A stretch of DNA of 64,000 nt from Chloroflexota bacterium (GTDB lineage: Bacteria; Chloroflexota; Anaerolineae; Aggregatilineales; Phototrophicaceae). The stretch spans positions 124,001-188,000 of the forward strand of contig JACAER010000034.1 in assembly GCA_013388745.1 (NCBI GenBank), in the 5' to 3' direction. The notes beneath the pieces were generated by a model. The model had not been told where the DNA came from and did not search any database. It worked only from the letters and a program-made list of their open reading frames with translations. The position numbers were made by a program, and so were the translations under genes. Below are positions 35,326 to 46,108 of this stretch, piece after piece. Numbering within the stretch: the first letter of the stretch is position 1; each line of letters starts with the position of its first letter.

Positions 35326-36060
35326 ATGATAAAAGCCTATCATCGTGCCGAAAATATTGACCACGCGCTGCAACTCCTGACGCGCAGCGGAGTCAAAACC
35401 GCCGTGCTCGCCAGCCAATCGCTGGTCGATGCTAGGCTTGATGAATCGGTGGATGAAGTGGTCGATTTACAGGCGCTCGGCCTGAACCGGATTCAGGCCG
35501 CCGGCGCGCGCCTGACGGTAGAAGCGCTGGTGACGCTGCAAACGCTGCTGGAACACGCGGCAGTGCCCGCCGCGCTGCGCGCGTTAATCCGCGCGGAAGC
35601 CAATCACACCTTCCGCAACATGCGCAGCATCAGCGGCCTGCTTTGCACGACCGACGCCGAAAGCCAGCTTGTCGCCGCGCTGCTGGTCTGCGCAGCCGAA
35701 GTGAACATCGAAAGCGCGCGCGGCAGCCGGCAGATGGCGCTCGCGGAGTTTTTGAACGACATCGACGCCGCGCTCAATGGCGGCATTTTGACAACAGTGA
35801 CCTTCGATGTCAGCGGGCAGATGGCCGCCGCGCATGTCGCGCGCACGCCCGCCGATAAGCCGATTGTCGCCGCTGTCGCCCGCCGCGGCCCTGATGGCCG
35901 CGTGCTGCTCGCTCTGAGCGGCGTCGCGCGCACACCGCTGCTGGTCGAAGCGGCGCAGGTCGAACAATTGCAGCCGGCGGGGGATTTTCGCGGCTCGCCG
36001 CTGTACCGCCGCGAGATGGCGCTCACGCTCAGCCGTCGTGTTTTGGATGAGTTGGGATAA
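35326..36060 (+). CDS. YgfM-like (CoxM-type) subunit of a molybdenum hydroxylase with degenerate FAD motifs
   Basis: 244 residues, slightly short for the FAD subunit of xanthine dehydrogenase relatives (usual 260-290). Overall pattern fits (YHRAENIDHALQLL start, FRNMRSISG, late YRREMALTLSRRVLDEL). The glycine-rich FAD-pyrophosphate loop, normally AGGTDL, reads LASQSL, and the second loop, normally TIGGN, reads SISGL. FAD binding is therefore doubtful. It directly precedes the Mo-subunit gene. Confidence 0.82.
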   Translation: MIKAYHRAENIDHALQLLTRSGVKTAVLASQSLVDARLDESVDEVVDLQALGLNRIQAAGARLTVEALVTLQTLLEHAAVPAALRALIRAEANHTFRNMRSISGLLCTTDAESQLVAALLVCAAEVNIESARGSRQMALAEFLNDIDAALNGGILTTVTFDVSGQMAAAHVARTPADKPIVAAVARRGPDGRVLLALSGVARTPLLVEAAQVEQLQPAGDFRGSPLYRREMALTLSRRVLDELG

Positions 36061-36066
36061 AAGATC

Positions 36067-39027
36067 ATGCAAATTCATCTCACGATCAACGACCAGAACA
36101 AAACGTTTGAATGCCGGCCGCACGAAACGCTGCTGCGCGTGCTGCGGCGCGAAGGTTACTTTAGCGTGCGCTACGGCAGCGAAACGGGCGAAACCGGCGC
36201 CGCCGCCATTTTGCTGGATGGCAAGCTGGCGAACGCCGATGTGCTGCTGGCGGCGCAGGCCGACGGCCATCGTATCGAGACGGTAGAAGGGCTGTCGAAA
36301 GGCACGACGCTGCACCCGATTCAGGATGCGTTTGTGCGCATGGGCGCGATTCAGTCCGGTTATTCCACGCCGGCCATGATTCTGGCGACCAAAGCGCTGC
36401 TGGCGCAGAACCCGAATCCCACAGAGGCCGAAGTGCGCGATATGCTCTCCGGCATCCTTGACCGCGAGACAGGCTACGTGAAACCGGTGCTGGCCGTGCT
36501 GGAAGCGGCGGCGGTGATGCGCGGCGAACCGCCTTCCGAAATCACGCCCAATGTGCTGATGCCCATCAATCTACCGGAGCGCGACAGCGATGTGTTCGAC
36601 TATGGCCCCGATCCGGGCGATGATATGTGGGATCGCGGCGACGGCGATACTAAACTACGCACCCGGCGGCTGCCGCGTTTTATCCTCTCGCCAGAAGTGC
36701 CGCAAACCAGCGTTGTCGGCAAGCCAGAAGTCAAAGTAGACGCGCTCAATCTGGCGAAAGGCAATCCGGCGTTTGTCGATGACATCGAAATGCGCGGCTT
36801 GCTCTACGCGGCGCTGCTGACCAGCCCGCACGCCCACGCCCGCATCCTCGATATCGACGACAGCGCAGCGCGCGCGCTGCCCGGCGTCCATGCCGTGCTG
36901 CACTATAAAAATGTCGCGCGCGTGCGTTATGCTTCCGGCGGCCAGTCGTACCCCAACCCCAAACCTTACGATCAGGTGAGCTTCGATAACAAAGTGCGGC
37001 ATGTCGGCGACCGGGTGGCCGCTGTCGCCGCCGAAACGCCAGAAATCGCGGAAGAAGCGCTCAAGCGCATCCGCGTGAGCTATGAAGTGCTGCCCGCCGT
37101 GTTCGACGAAAACGAAGCGATGCAGCCGGGCGCGCCGGTGATCCACGACGAGCCGGATATGGAAGGCGCGCACGACGCCGCGCGCAATATCGTGCATCAC
37201 ATTCACGCGCAGGTGGGCAACGTCGAAAAAGGCTTCGCCCAGGCGCAGCAGGTCTTCGAGCAGCGGTTTTACGTGCATCAGGTGCAGCAGGTGCCGATCG
37301 AGCCGCATATCTGCATCGGCTTTTGGGATGCCGATGAGCGGCTGGTGCTGCGCACGTCCACGCAGGTGCCGTTCCACACGCGGCGCATGGTCGCCCCCCT
37401 GCTGGGGCTGCCGGTCAAGCGTATTCGCGTCATCAAGCCGCGCATCGGCGGCGGGTTCGGCGCCAAACAGGAAATGTTGATCGAAGATATTGTCGGGCAT
37501 CTGGTGATCGCTACCGGGCGTCCGGTGCGGCTGGAACTGACGCGCGCGCAGGAATTTATGTCGAGCCGTTCGCGTCACCCGCAGACGATTATTTTCAAAA
37601 CGGGCGTAGACAAAAACGGCAAACTGGTCGCGCAGAAAATGACAGTGATCGGCAATACCGGCGCTTACGGCACGCACGGCCTGACGGTGCAAACCGTCAC
37701 CGGGATGCGCGGCCTCAGCTCGTATAACTGCCCGAACAAGCTGTTTGAGTGCCATGTGGTTTATACCAACATCCCGACGCCCGGCGCGTATCGCGGCTAT
37801 GGCGCGCCGCAAGCCCTGTTCGCGCTGGAATCGCACATGGAAGACATCGCCATCAAGCTGGGACTGGATGTCATCGAATTCAAGCGCCTGAACTGGGTGA
37901 AAGTCGGCGACCCGCTGGACATCGCGCCCTATCTGGGCGAAGGCGAGGCCGAAATCACGTCGATTCCTACGATTCGTTCCAGCGGCTTGGAGCAGTGCGT
38001 GCTGCAAGGGATGCAGGCCATCGGCTGGCACCGCCGCGACACCTCCGATTTTAAATTCGACCCCGCACGTCCGCACATCCGGCGCGGGTTGGGCTTCGCC
38101 ATGTGTATGCATGGCACGGCGATTCCCGGACTCGACATGGGCGGCGCGAGCATCAAAATCAACGACGATGGCTCATTTAACCTGCTGGTGGGCGCGACGG
38201 ATCTGGGCACGGGTTCGGATACAGTGCTGGCGCAGATCGCCGCCGAAGTGCTGGGCGTGCCGCTGCAAGACATCATTATCTACTCGTCGGATACCGATAT
38301 GACGCCTTTCGACACCGGCGCGTATGCTTCCAGCACGACGTATATTTCTGGCACGGCGGTGATGCGCGCGGCGGAACAGGTGCGCGAGCAGATCAAAGAG
38401 CGCGCGGGGCTGATGCTTAAGCTGAAGGATTGGCGCGACGTGGTGCTGCGCGACCGGATGGCGGTGGCGCCCGATGGTCGCTACGTGTCGCTCCAGGCTA
38501 TCGCGCTGCATTCGCTGCACCAGCAGGATCAGCGCCAGATCATGAGCACGGCGTCGTATGTTTCGCCGGAATCGCCGCCGCCTTTCGCCGGCCAGTTCGC
38601 CGAAGTCGAAGTCGATATTCAGACCGGGCAGGTGACGGTGAAAAAACTGGTGATGGCGGTGGACTGCGGCGTAGCGATCAACCCAATCACCGCCAGCGGG
38701 CAGGTCGAAGGCGGCATGACGCAGGCGCTCGGTTACGGCCACTGCGAAGAAATGGCCTACGACGACGCCGGGCGCATGGTTAACCCGCAGCTTGGCCCCT
38801 ACAAAATTTACCGTGCCGACGAAATGCCGGAACTGGAAGTGATTCTCGTACAAACGATGGAACCGAGCGGACCGTTCGGGGCGAAAGCCGTCGCCGAAAT
38901 TCCCAAAGACGGCGTAGCCCCCGCGCTGCGCAACGCCATCTATAACGCCACCGGCGTGCAGATCAACCGCATTCCCTTCACACCGGAACGGGTGTGGCAG
39001 GCGCTGCGCGAGGCGCAGGTCTCATGA
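36067..39027 (+). CDS. XdhD-like molybdenum hydroxylase: Cys-less [2Fe-2S] domains fused to Mo-cofactor domain
   Basis: 986 residues. Residues 1-155 follow the two [2Fe-2S] domains of xanthine dehydrogenase, but all eight ligand positions are changed: Ser38, Thr43, Ala46, Asp58 (cluster I) and Ser97, Ser100, Asp132, Glu134 (cluster II). Residues 215-985 form the Mo domain, with RIGGGFGAKQE, PGAYRGYGAPQALFALE, a Q-rich LGTGSDTVLAQ block and the catalytic Glu in FGAKAVAEIP intact. It should hydroxylate a heterocycle such as a purine, but with no Fe-S relay. From memory E. coli XdhD shows the same fused layout and a Cys-poor N-terminus. Confidence 0.9.
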   Translation: MQIHLTINDQNKTFECRPHETLLRVLRREGYFSVRYGSETGETGAAAILLDGKLANADVLLAAQADGHRIETVEGLSKGTTLHPIQDAFVRMGAIQSGYSTPAMILATKALLAQNPNPTEAEVRDMLSGILDRETGYVKPVLAVLEAAAVMRGEPPSEITPNVLMPINLPERDSDVFDYGPDPGDDMWDRGDGDTKLRTRRLPRFILSPEVPQTSVVGKPEVKVDALNLAKGNPAFVDDIEMRGLLYAALLTSPHAHARILDIDDSAARALPGVHAVLHYKNVARVRYASGGQSYPNPKPYDQVSFDNKVRHVGDRVAAVAAETPEIAEEALKRIRVSYEVLPAVFDENEAMQPGAPVIHDEPDMEGAHDAARNIVHHIHAQVGNVEKGFAQAQQVFEQRFYVHQVQQVPIEPHICIGFWDADERLVLRTSTQVPFHTRRMVAPLLGLPVKRIRVIKPRIGGGFGAKQEMLIEDIVGHLVIATGRPVRLELTRAQEFMSSRSRHPQTIIFKTGVDKNGKLVAQKMTVIGNTGAYGTHGLTVQTVTGMRGLSSYNCPNKLFECHVVYTNIPTPGAYRGYGAPQALFALESHMEDIAIKLGLDVIEFKRLNWVKVGDPLDIAPYLGEGEAEITSIPTIRSSGLEQCVLQGMQAIGWHRRDTSDFKFDPARPHIRRGLGFAMCMHGTAIPGLDMGGASIKINDDGSFNLLVGATDLGTGSDTVLAQIAAEVLGVPLQDIIIYSSDTDMTPFDTGAYASSTTYISGTAVMRAAEQVREQIKERAGLMLKLKDWRDVVLRDRMAVAPDGRYVSLQAIALHSLHQQDQRQIMSTASYVSPESPPPFAGQFAEVEVDIQTGQVTVKKLVMAVDCGVAINPITASGQVEGGMTQALGYGHCEEMAYDDAGRMVNPQLGPYKIYRADEMPELEVILVQTMEPSGPFGAKAVAEIPKDGVAPALRNAIYNATGVQINRIPFTPERVWQALREAQVS

Positions 39028-40343
39028 CGCTGATTTTGGGCGACTGGCTGATTACAACGGCACACGCGCCGCCGAAACGCGGTTGGGGCGTGCGCGTGCT
39101 TGGTGAGCGCATCGCCGACGCCGCGCCCCACGCCGAATTACGCGCGCGCTATCCCGACGACACGGTTCACGATGCGGCGGGATATGTGATCGCGCCCGGT
39201 TTTGTCAACGCGCACGTTCACCTGTACGGCGTGCTGGCGCATGGCATTCCGCTGGCGAAAGCACCGAGCGATTTCTGGGGCTTTCTGAACGATTTTTGGT
39301 GGCGGTTGGTCGAAGACGCGCTCGACCACGAAATGATCTGCGCGGCGACGGATTGGGTGTGCGCGGAAATGCTGCGCAGCGGTATCACCTGCTTCTACGA
39401 TTGTCTCGAAGCGCCGCACGCGCTGCCCGGCGCGCTGCTGGCGCAAAAAGCCGTCGTCGATAAGCGCGGCCTGCGCGCGGTGCTTTCGTTCGAGGCGACC
39501 GAGCGTGTCAGCCGGGAAAACGGCCAGCTTGGGTTACAGGAAAACGCCAGTTTCATCGACCACTGCCAGCGCGAGGGCGGGCTGGTGCAGGGGTTGATGT
39601 GCTTCCATACGACCTTCACCTGTTCCGCCGATTTTATCCGCCAGGCGTTCGCGCTGGGGCAGGCGCGCGGCGTGCTCACCCACTGTCACTGCAACGAAGG
39701 CGTGCATGAACCGCATTACGCGCTGGAACATTTCGGCCAGCGCACGCTGGAATACTACGATCAATTGGGCGTGACCGGGGCGCATATGATGGCCTCGCAG
39801 TGCGTACAGCTCTCCGAACGCGAACTGGCGATCATCGCCGAAAAAGGCATTCGCGTCACGCATATGCCGCTGAGCAACTGCGAAGTGGGCGGTGGCATCG
39901 CCCCCATCCCGCAGCAGGTGGCCAACGGCGTGATTGTGGGACTGGGGTCGGATGGCTATATCAACGACTTTTTTGAGGTCATTCGCGGCGCGTTCCTGAT
40001 TCACAAGGCGCACCAGCAGAATCCGCAGGTGATGCCGGCGCATCTCGTCTGGCATCTGGCGACGGAAGGCGGCGCGCGGGCCATGGCACTGGAAAAAGTC
40101 GGGCGGCTGGAGGTCGGTTGGGCGGCGGATTTGCAGTTGATCGACGCGCGCTTCCCGACGCCGGCGGCGGAACACAACCTGTACGACCAGTTGATCCTGT
40201 GGCGCAATCATACACACGTCAAAGATGTGATGGTCGCGGGGCAGTGGCGCGTGTACGACGGCGTGGTGCTGGGCGCAGATATGGCGGCGATGCAGGCGCG
40301 GCTGCACGCTAACGCCCGGCGCATGTGGGAAAAAGCGCAGTAG
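39024..40343 (+). CDS. SsnA-like amidohydrolase
   Basis: 439 residues from ATG 39024, overlapping the XdhD-like stop by 4 bases. Metal ligands appear in [18 protein letters not shown], the SQCVQLSE helix region and [12 protein letters not shown]. The [12 protein letters not shown] block and [14 protein letters not shown] agree with SsnA of the E. coli ssnA-ygfM-xdhD locus as I recall it. Deamination or hydrolysis of a nitrogen heterocycle is expected, acting with the hydroxylase. Position 60-70 shows the N-terminal HxH metal site. Confidence 0.88.
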   Translation: MTLILGDWLITTAHAPPKRGWGVRVLGERIADAAPHAELRARYPDDTVHDAAGYVIAPGFVNAHVHLYGVLAHGIPLAKAPSDFWGFLNDFWWRLVEDALDHEMICAATDWVCAEMLRSGITCFYDCLEAPHALPGALLAQKAVVDKRGLRAVLSFEATERVSRENGQLGLQENASFIDHCQREGGLVQGLMCFHTTFTCSADFIRQAFALGQARGVLTHCHCNEGVHEPHYALEHFGQRTLEYYDQLGVTGAHMMASQCVQLSERELAIIAEKGIRVTHMPLSNCEVGGGIAPIPQQVANGVIVGLGSDGYINDFFEVIRGAFLIHKAHQQNPQVMPAHLVWHLATEGGARAMALEKVGRLEVGWAADLQLIDARFPTPAAEHNLYDQLILWRNHTHVKDVMVAGQWRVYDGVVLGADMAAMQARLHANARRMWEKAQ

Positions 40344-40380
40344 AGGCTTGTCACAGCGCGTTCGTGACATAGGGCACAGT

Positions 40381-41580
<1,200 letters not shown>

Positions 41581-41596
41581 AAGGGGAGATGACAGA

Positions 41597-42379
41597 ATGA
41601 CCTTCAGCAAAGACGCGCTGGCCGGCCAGCATATTGTGATTTCCGGCGGCGCCGGCGCCATCGGCCTGGGCCTGGTCAAAAAATTGACCGATCACGGCGC
41701 GGTGATGACGGTCAACGACCTGCTGCCAGAAGACGCAGCGCTGGCGCGTTTCGCAGCGGCAGAGGTCAACTTGAGCCAGATGCATTATGTGCGCGCCGAT
41801 CTGACGCAAAAAAGCGAAGTCGAGCGACTGATCGACAGCGCTGTTGCCAGATTTGGCGGCGTGCATACCGCGCTGTGCCATGCCGCCGTGGTGAAGACAG
41901 GCCGCCTGCTGGACGTGACTGTCGAGGATTGGGACAGGGTGATGGCGGTGAATTTGCGCGCGGCCATGCTGCTGGCGCAGATCAGCATCCAGCAGATGTT
42001 AGACCGGCACATCAAGGGACACGTCATTTTTACAACTTCATGGGTGGCAGAAACGCCCTGGCCCGATATTGGCCCGTATCACACCAGCAAAGCGGGCATG
42101 AACCAGTTGATGCGCGGCTTTGCGCGCGAACTGGCGGCCTCTGGGATCCGCGCCAACGCCATCGCCCCCGGCATTGTCGGCGCGGGCATGGCGAAAAAAC
42201 AATGGGACAACGAGCCGGATTACCGCGCCCGCGCCCAGAAGGCCATTCCGCTGGGCTATTTGCAGGAAGTGGACAGCGTGGCCGATGCGTTTTTATTCCT
42301 GTGCAGCCCGGCGGCAGCTTACATGACGGGCAGCGTGCTGACGGTGGACGGCGGGTGCAGCCTGTATCCGATGGATTAA
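41597..42379 (+). CDS. Short-chain dehydrogenase/reductase
   Basis: 260 residues from ATG 41597 with AGGGGAGA upstream. It has ISGGAGAIGLGLV for the cofactor, CHAAVVKTG near the NNAG position, TTSWVAETPW and YHTSKAG (YxxxK), and the TGSVLTVDGGCS end. It follows the interrupted enolase-type gene by 16 bases and precedes the beta-mannosidase by 50. A sugar or sugar-acid oxidoreductase role is likely from context only. Confidence 0.9.
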   Translation: MTFSKDALAGQHIVISGGAGAIGLGLVKKLTDHGAVMTVNDLLPEDAALARFAAAEVNLSQMHYVRADLTQKSEVERLIDSAVARFGGVHTALCHAAVVKTGRLLDVTVEDWDRVMAVNLRAAMLLAQISIQQMLDRHIKGHVIFTTSWVAETPWPDIGPYHTSKAGMNQLMRGFARELAASGIRANAIAPGIVGAGMAKKQWDNEPDYRARAQKAIPLGYLQEVDSVADAFLFLCSPAAAYMTGSVLTVDGGCSLYPMD

Positions 42380-42429
42380 CCCCATGAGGCAGCGCAAGAC
42401 TGCCGTTTTTTGACGAGAAAGCAAGAAAA

Positions 42430-44877
42430 ATGAAATACTTTTCGCTCAACGGCCAATGGAATTTATATCAAAGCGCTTCTTCCGTGCCCGTGCCCGCGCA
42501 GGTGCCCGGCTGCGTCCACCTCGATTTGCTGGCGAATGGGCAGCTCGAAGACCCTTTTTTCCGCGATAACGAACTCAAACAGATGTGGGTGGGCGAAACG
42601 GACTGGCGCTATGAACGGCGCTTTGTGCTCACGCCGGAACTGCTGGCGTATGAGCGCGTGCTGCTGCGCTGCTACGGGCTGGATACCATCGCCGATATCG
42701 ACATCAACGGACGGGCAGTCGGGCACGCCGACAATATGCACCGCACGTGGGAATTTGATGCCAAACCTTTTCTGCAGGCCGGCGAAAACACCATCGGCAT
42801 CGCTTTTGCCGCGCCGCTGCCCTATGCGCGGCGCATGGATGCCGAAAAAGGGCAGATGGCCGGCTGGGTCGAGCCAATGCGCCTCAACAGCGCCGCCTGG
42901 ATTCGCAAAGAGCCATGCAACTTCGGTTGGGACTGGGGGCCGAAAATGGTTACCAGCGGCATCTGGCGGGATATCGAACTGGTCGCCTTTAACAGCGCAC
43001 GGCTGGCCGATGTGCTCATCACGCAGCAGCACGCGCCGCACGAGGTCGTGCTGACGCTGAAAATCGTAGCAGAACAGACGAGCGCGGCAGCGCTGACAGC
43101 CGATCTCACGGTCAAAAAGGACGGCAAAACGGTTGCCGCTGTGGACAACATCGCGCTGGCGCAGGGCGCAGCGGCAACGACGCTGACCATCAGCCAGCCT
43201 GAACTGTGGTGGGTGAATCATCTGGGCGCGCAGCCGCTCTACGATGTAGAAATCACGCTGCGCGACACCGCCGGCACGCTGCTGGATACGTGGACGAAGC
43301 GCATCGGGCTGCGCACGCTGACGCTGGAACGCCACCCCGATCAGTGGGGCGAATCGTTCTATTTCGCCTGCAACGGCGTGCCGTTTTTTGCCAAAGGCGC
43401 CAATTGGATTCCGGCCACGCCTTATCCCGGACAGCCGGTGGACTATGCGGCACTGGTGCAGGCGGCGGCGGACGCCCACATGAACATGCTGCGCGTCTGG
43501 GGCGGCGGCGTCTACGAAGACGATGCGTTTTATGCGCAGTGCGACGCAAAAGGAATCGCTGTCTGGCAGGATTTTATGTTCGCCTGCGGCACGTATCCCA
43601 GTTTCGACGCCGAGTTTATGGCGAACGTGAAGGCAGAAGCGCAGGATGTTGTGCGGCGGCTGCGGCATCATGCCTGTCTGGCACTGTGGTGCGGCAACAA
43701 CGAAATCGAACAGGGACTGCCCGACAGTCCCGGTTGGCTGGAAACCATGAGCTGGGACGACTACAGCCGCCTGTTCGACGGGCTGCTGGCGGACGTGGTG
43801 CGCGCGCTGGCGCCGCAGACAGCCTACTGGCCCGGCAGCCCGCATACGCCGCTGGGCGATCGCCGCGATCATCGCAACCCGACATGCGGCGATACGCATC
43901 TGTGGGATGTATGGCACGGCCAACAGCCGTTTGAATGGTATCACACGCGCCTCGATCGTTTCGTGAGCGAATTCGGTTTCCAGTCGTTCCCTGAACCGCA
44001 AACAGTCGCCGAATTCACGCTGCCGGAAGACCGCAGCATCACCAGCTACGTGATGGAGCATCATCAGCGCAGCGGCATCGGCAACAGCACCATCATTCAC
44101 TACCTGCTCGATTGGTTTCGGCTGCCCACATCGTTTGAATCGACGCTGTGGCTGAGCCAGATTTTGCAGGGCATGGCGATGAAATACGCCGTCGAGCACT
44201 GGCGGCGCAACATGCCGCGTTCGATGGGCACGCTCTACTGGCAGCTTAACGATCTGTGGCCCGCGCCCAGTTGGGCATCGCTCGATTGGCGCTTGAACTG
44301 GAAAGCGCTGCACTACATGGCGAAGCGCTTCTACGCGCCGCTGCTGCTTTCGCACCGCGTCATCGACTACAACGCGCAGGTAGAAATCCACCTCTCCAAC
44401 GATCGGCAAAGCAGGCAAAACAGCAGTGTAACCTATACCGTGACCGACGCGCAGGGCAAGACGCTGGAGCAGGGCACGTTCACGGCGACGATTGCGGCAG
44501 GCAGCAGCGCCCATGTCCATACGCTCGATGTGCGCAAATGGGTGTTGGAGCGTTCTACGCGCGACGTGCTGATCTGGCTGCGGTTGGATGTAGAGGGTGA
44601 AACTGTCGGCGAAGACCTGGCGCTGCTGTGTCGCCCGAAGCATCTCGCGCTGCGCAAACCGCAGCTCACGACGCGCGTACAGGCGGCGGAAAACGGCGCG
44701 CACGACATCACGCTGACCACAGACAGCACGGCGCTCTATGTCTGGCTGGAACTGCCCGGCGCGAAATTCTCGGATAATTTTGTGCATCTGCGTCCGGGCG
44801 CTGGCAAAACACTTCGCGTGTGGGCGCAGGATGTGCGCGCGCTGCGGATGCACTCACTCTACGACACGTACCAGTGA
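42430..44877 (+). CDS. Beta-mannosidase (glycoside hydrolase family 2)
   Basis: 815 residues with no signal peptide, so cytoplasmic. GH2 order: sugar-binding jelly roll (residues 1-170), Ig-like domain, TIM barrel with WCGNNEIEQG (acid/base Glu) and VSEFGFQSFPE (nucleophile Glu), then C-terminal beta domains. FNWDWGPKMVTSG-like text (CNFGWDWGPKMV) is typical of the beta-mannosidase subgroup. It cleaves terminal beta-mannose from imported oligosaccharides. A LacI-type regulator follows. Confidence 0.94.
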   Translation: MKYFSLNGQWNLYQSASSVPVPAQVPGCVHLDLLANGQLEDPFFRDNELKQMWVGETDWRYERRFVLTPELLAYERVLLRCYGLDTIADIDINGRAVGHADNMHRTWEFDAKPFLQAGENTIGIAFAAPLPYARRMDAEKGQMAGWVEPMRLNSAAWIRKEPCNFGWDWGPKMVTSGIWRDIELVAFNSARLADVLITQQHAPHEVVLTLKIVAEQTSAAALTADLTVKKDGKTVAAVDNIALAQGAAATTLTISQPELWWVNHLGAQPLYDVEITLRDTAGTLLDTWTKRIGLRTLTLERHPDQWGESFYFACNGVPFFAKGANWIPATPYPGQPVDYAALVQAAADAHMNMLRVWGGGVYEDDAFYAQCDAKGIAVWQDFMFACGTYPSFDAEFMANVKAEAQDVVRRLRHHACLALWCGNNEIEQGLPDSPGWLETMSWDDYSRLFDGLLADVVRALAPQTAYWPGSPHTPLGDRRDHRNPTCGDTHLWDVWHGQQPFEWYHTRLDRFVSEFGFQSFPEPQTVAEFTLPEDRSITSYVMEHHQRSGIGNSTIIHYLLDWFRLPTSFESTLWLSQILQGMAMKYAVEHWRRNMPRSMGTLYWQLNDLWPAPSWASLDWRLNWKALHYMAKRFYAPLLLSHRVIDYNAQVEIHLSNDRQSRQNSSVTYTVTDAQGKTLEQGTFTATIAAGSSAHVHTLDVRKWVLERSTRDVLIWLRLDVEGETVGEDLALLCRPKHLALRKPQLTTRVQAAENGAHDITLTTDSTALYVWLELPGAKFSDNFVHLRPGAGKTLRVWAQDVRALRMHSLYDTYQ

Positions 44878-44888
44878 AGCGTATTGCC

Positions 44889-44906
44889 TGGTGGCGCAAC
44901 CCACCA
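44889..44906 (+). terminator. Small hairpin after the beta-mannosidase gene
   Basis: TGGTGG (44889-44894) pairs with CCACCA (44901-44906) over a 6-base loop, 12 bases after the stop. Weak stem and no T-run, so only a possible terminator. Confidence 0.35.
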
Positions 44907-45006
44907 AATTCTAAAGGGTTGCTACCTGCTTATTTATGAATTGCCGGCGCCAATGGTCATAAAGTTAATTTTGATGCGATTGCCTTGTTTCCCGGCTGTG
45001 ATCTTG

Positions 45007-45035
45007 TTGACAGCGCTGTCAATCGTGTCTATACT
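45007..45035 (+). promoter_or_regulatory. LacI promoter with overlapping palindromic operator
   Basis: TTGACA (45007-45012), 17-base spacer, TATACT (45030-45035). The perfect 16-base palindrome TTGACAGCGCTGTCAA (45007-45022) covers the -35 and half the spacer, with the central CG that LacI-family proteins usually contact. This predicts autorepression of the LacI gene at 45092. Confidence 0.75.
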
Positions 45036-45091
45036 AGATTGCAGAAGAAAGTTTCACAATAAATTATACTTTCGTTCTAAGAGTATTTATT

Positions 45092-46108
45092 ATGCCTGTC
45101 ACGATTGAGGATGTTGCCAAATCCGCAGGTGTTTCGACCAAAACCGTTTCGCGGGTGGTCAATTGGGAAAGCAATGTAGCCGATGACACACGGTACAAAG
45201 TCCTTTCCACAATTGAAGCGCTCGGTTACCGCCCGAACCCCTCGGCACAACATTTAGCGCGCGGCCGCGCTGGCCTGATCGGCGTGCTGATTCACGACGC
45301 AACCCCTTCCTATGTGCTCGAAGTTTTAAATGGTCTGCTGGAAATCGGCAACCCGCGGGGCTATCGTGTCAGCTTGCAGCCCTGCGACATCAATGAACCA
45401 CACGCTGTAGAGGGCGTGATCCGCATGGCCGCGCAGCACCAAATTGATGGGCTGATTTTTACACCGCCCTGCGATCAAGCTGCCCTGTTAGTTGAAACGC
45501 TGCATACACTGCGCTTCCCCTTCATCATGCTCACCCCGCACGAACGCACGTCACATTACGCCTGGGTGGCGGCGACCGACGAGCAGGGGGCTTTCGAAAT
45601 CACGCGCCATTTGCTGGAACTCGGCCACCGCTGCATCGGTTTTGTGCAGGGCAACAGCTCTCATCAGGCCAGTTGGGATCGGCTGAATGGTTTTCGCCGC
45701 GCCTTCCAAACCTATGGGCTGGAAACCGACTCCACGCTGATCGTCCAGGGCAGTTGGACGTTCGAATCTGGGCTGGAATGCGCCATGCGCCTGCTGGACA
45801 GCGCGCAGCGTCCCAGCGCTATCGTCGCCGCCAACGACGAAGTCGCCGCCGGCGTGATTCAGATGGCATGGCGGTTGGGTATCGCCTGTCCGGCGCAGCT
45901 CTCGGTCGTCGGGTTTGACGATGTGCCGCTGGCGCAGCAGCTTTGCCCGCCGCTCACTACCGTCAGCCAGCCGATTCGCGAAATCGCCCGGATCGCCATG
46001 ACCATGCTGATCGAACAGCTTATCCCGGACAGCGAGGACACGCGCGGCATCGTTGTCCCCACGACTTTAGTGGTTCGACAGTCTACCACGCGCCTTGCGG
46101 ACAGGTAG
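45092..46108 (+). CDS. LacI-family transcriptional regulator
   Basis: 338 residues: N-terminal HTH VTIEDVAKSAGVSTKTVSRVVN (residues 3-24), hinge helix PNPSAQHLARGR, then a periplasmic-binding-protein-like sensor domain ending LVVRQSTT. It lies between the beta-mannosidase and a ribose-type ABC importer, so its ligand is probably a sugar handled by one or both. A palindromic operator on its own promoter suggests autoregulation. Confidence 0.95.
   Translation: MPVTIEDVAKSAGVSTKTVSRVVNWESNVADDTRYKVLSTIEALGYRPNPSAQHLARGRAGLIGVLIHDATPSYVLEVLNGLLEIGNPRGYRVSLQPCDINEPHAVEGVIRMAAQHQIDGLIFTPPCDQAALLVETLHTLRFPFIMLTPHERTSHYAWVAATDEQGAFEITRHLLELGHRCIGFVQGNSSHQASWDRLNGFRRAFQTYGLETDSTLIVQGSWTFESGLECAMRLLDSAQRPSAIVAANDEVAAGVIQMAWRLGIACPAQLSVVGFDDVPLAQQLCPPLTTVSQPIREIARIAMTMLIEQLIPDSEDTRGIVVPTTLVVRQSTTRLADR

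Noticed and set aside
36655..38112. 485-codon antisense frame inside the molybdenum hydroxylase gene
   Set aside because: Same shadow effect; no recognisable motif, and the sense strand is clearly coding.
42463..44853. 796-codon open frame antisense to the beta-mannosidase gene
   Set aside because: It mirrors a GC-rich gene with third-position G/C bias, has a composition rich in Arg, His and Gln, and shows no domain pattern. The sense frame has full GH2 motifs.
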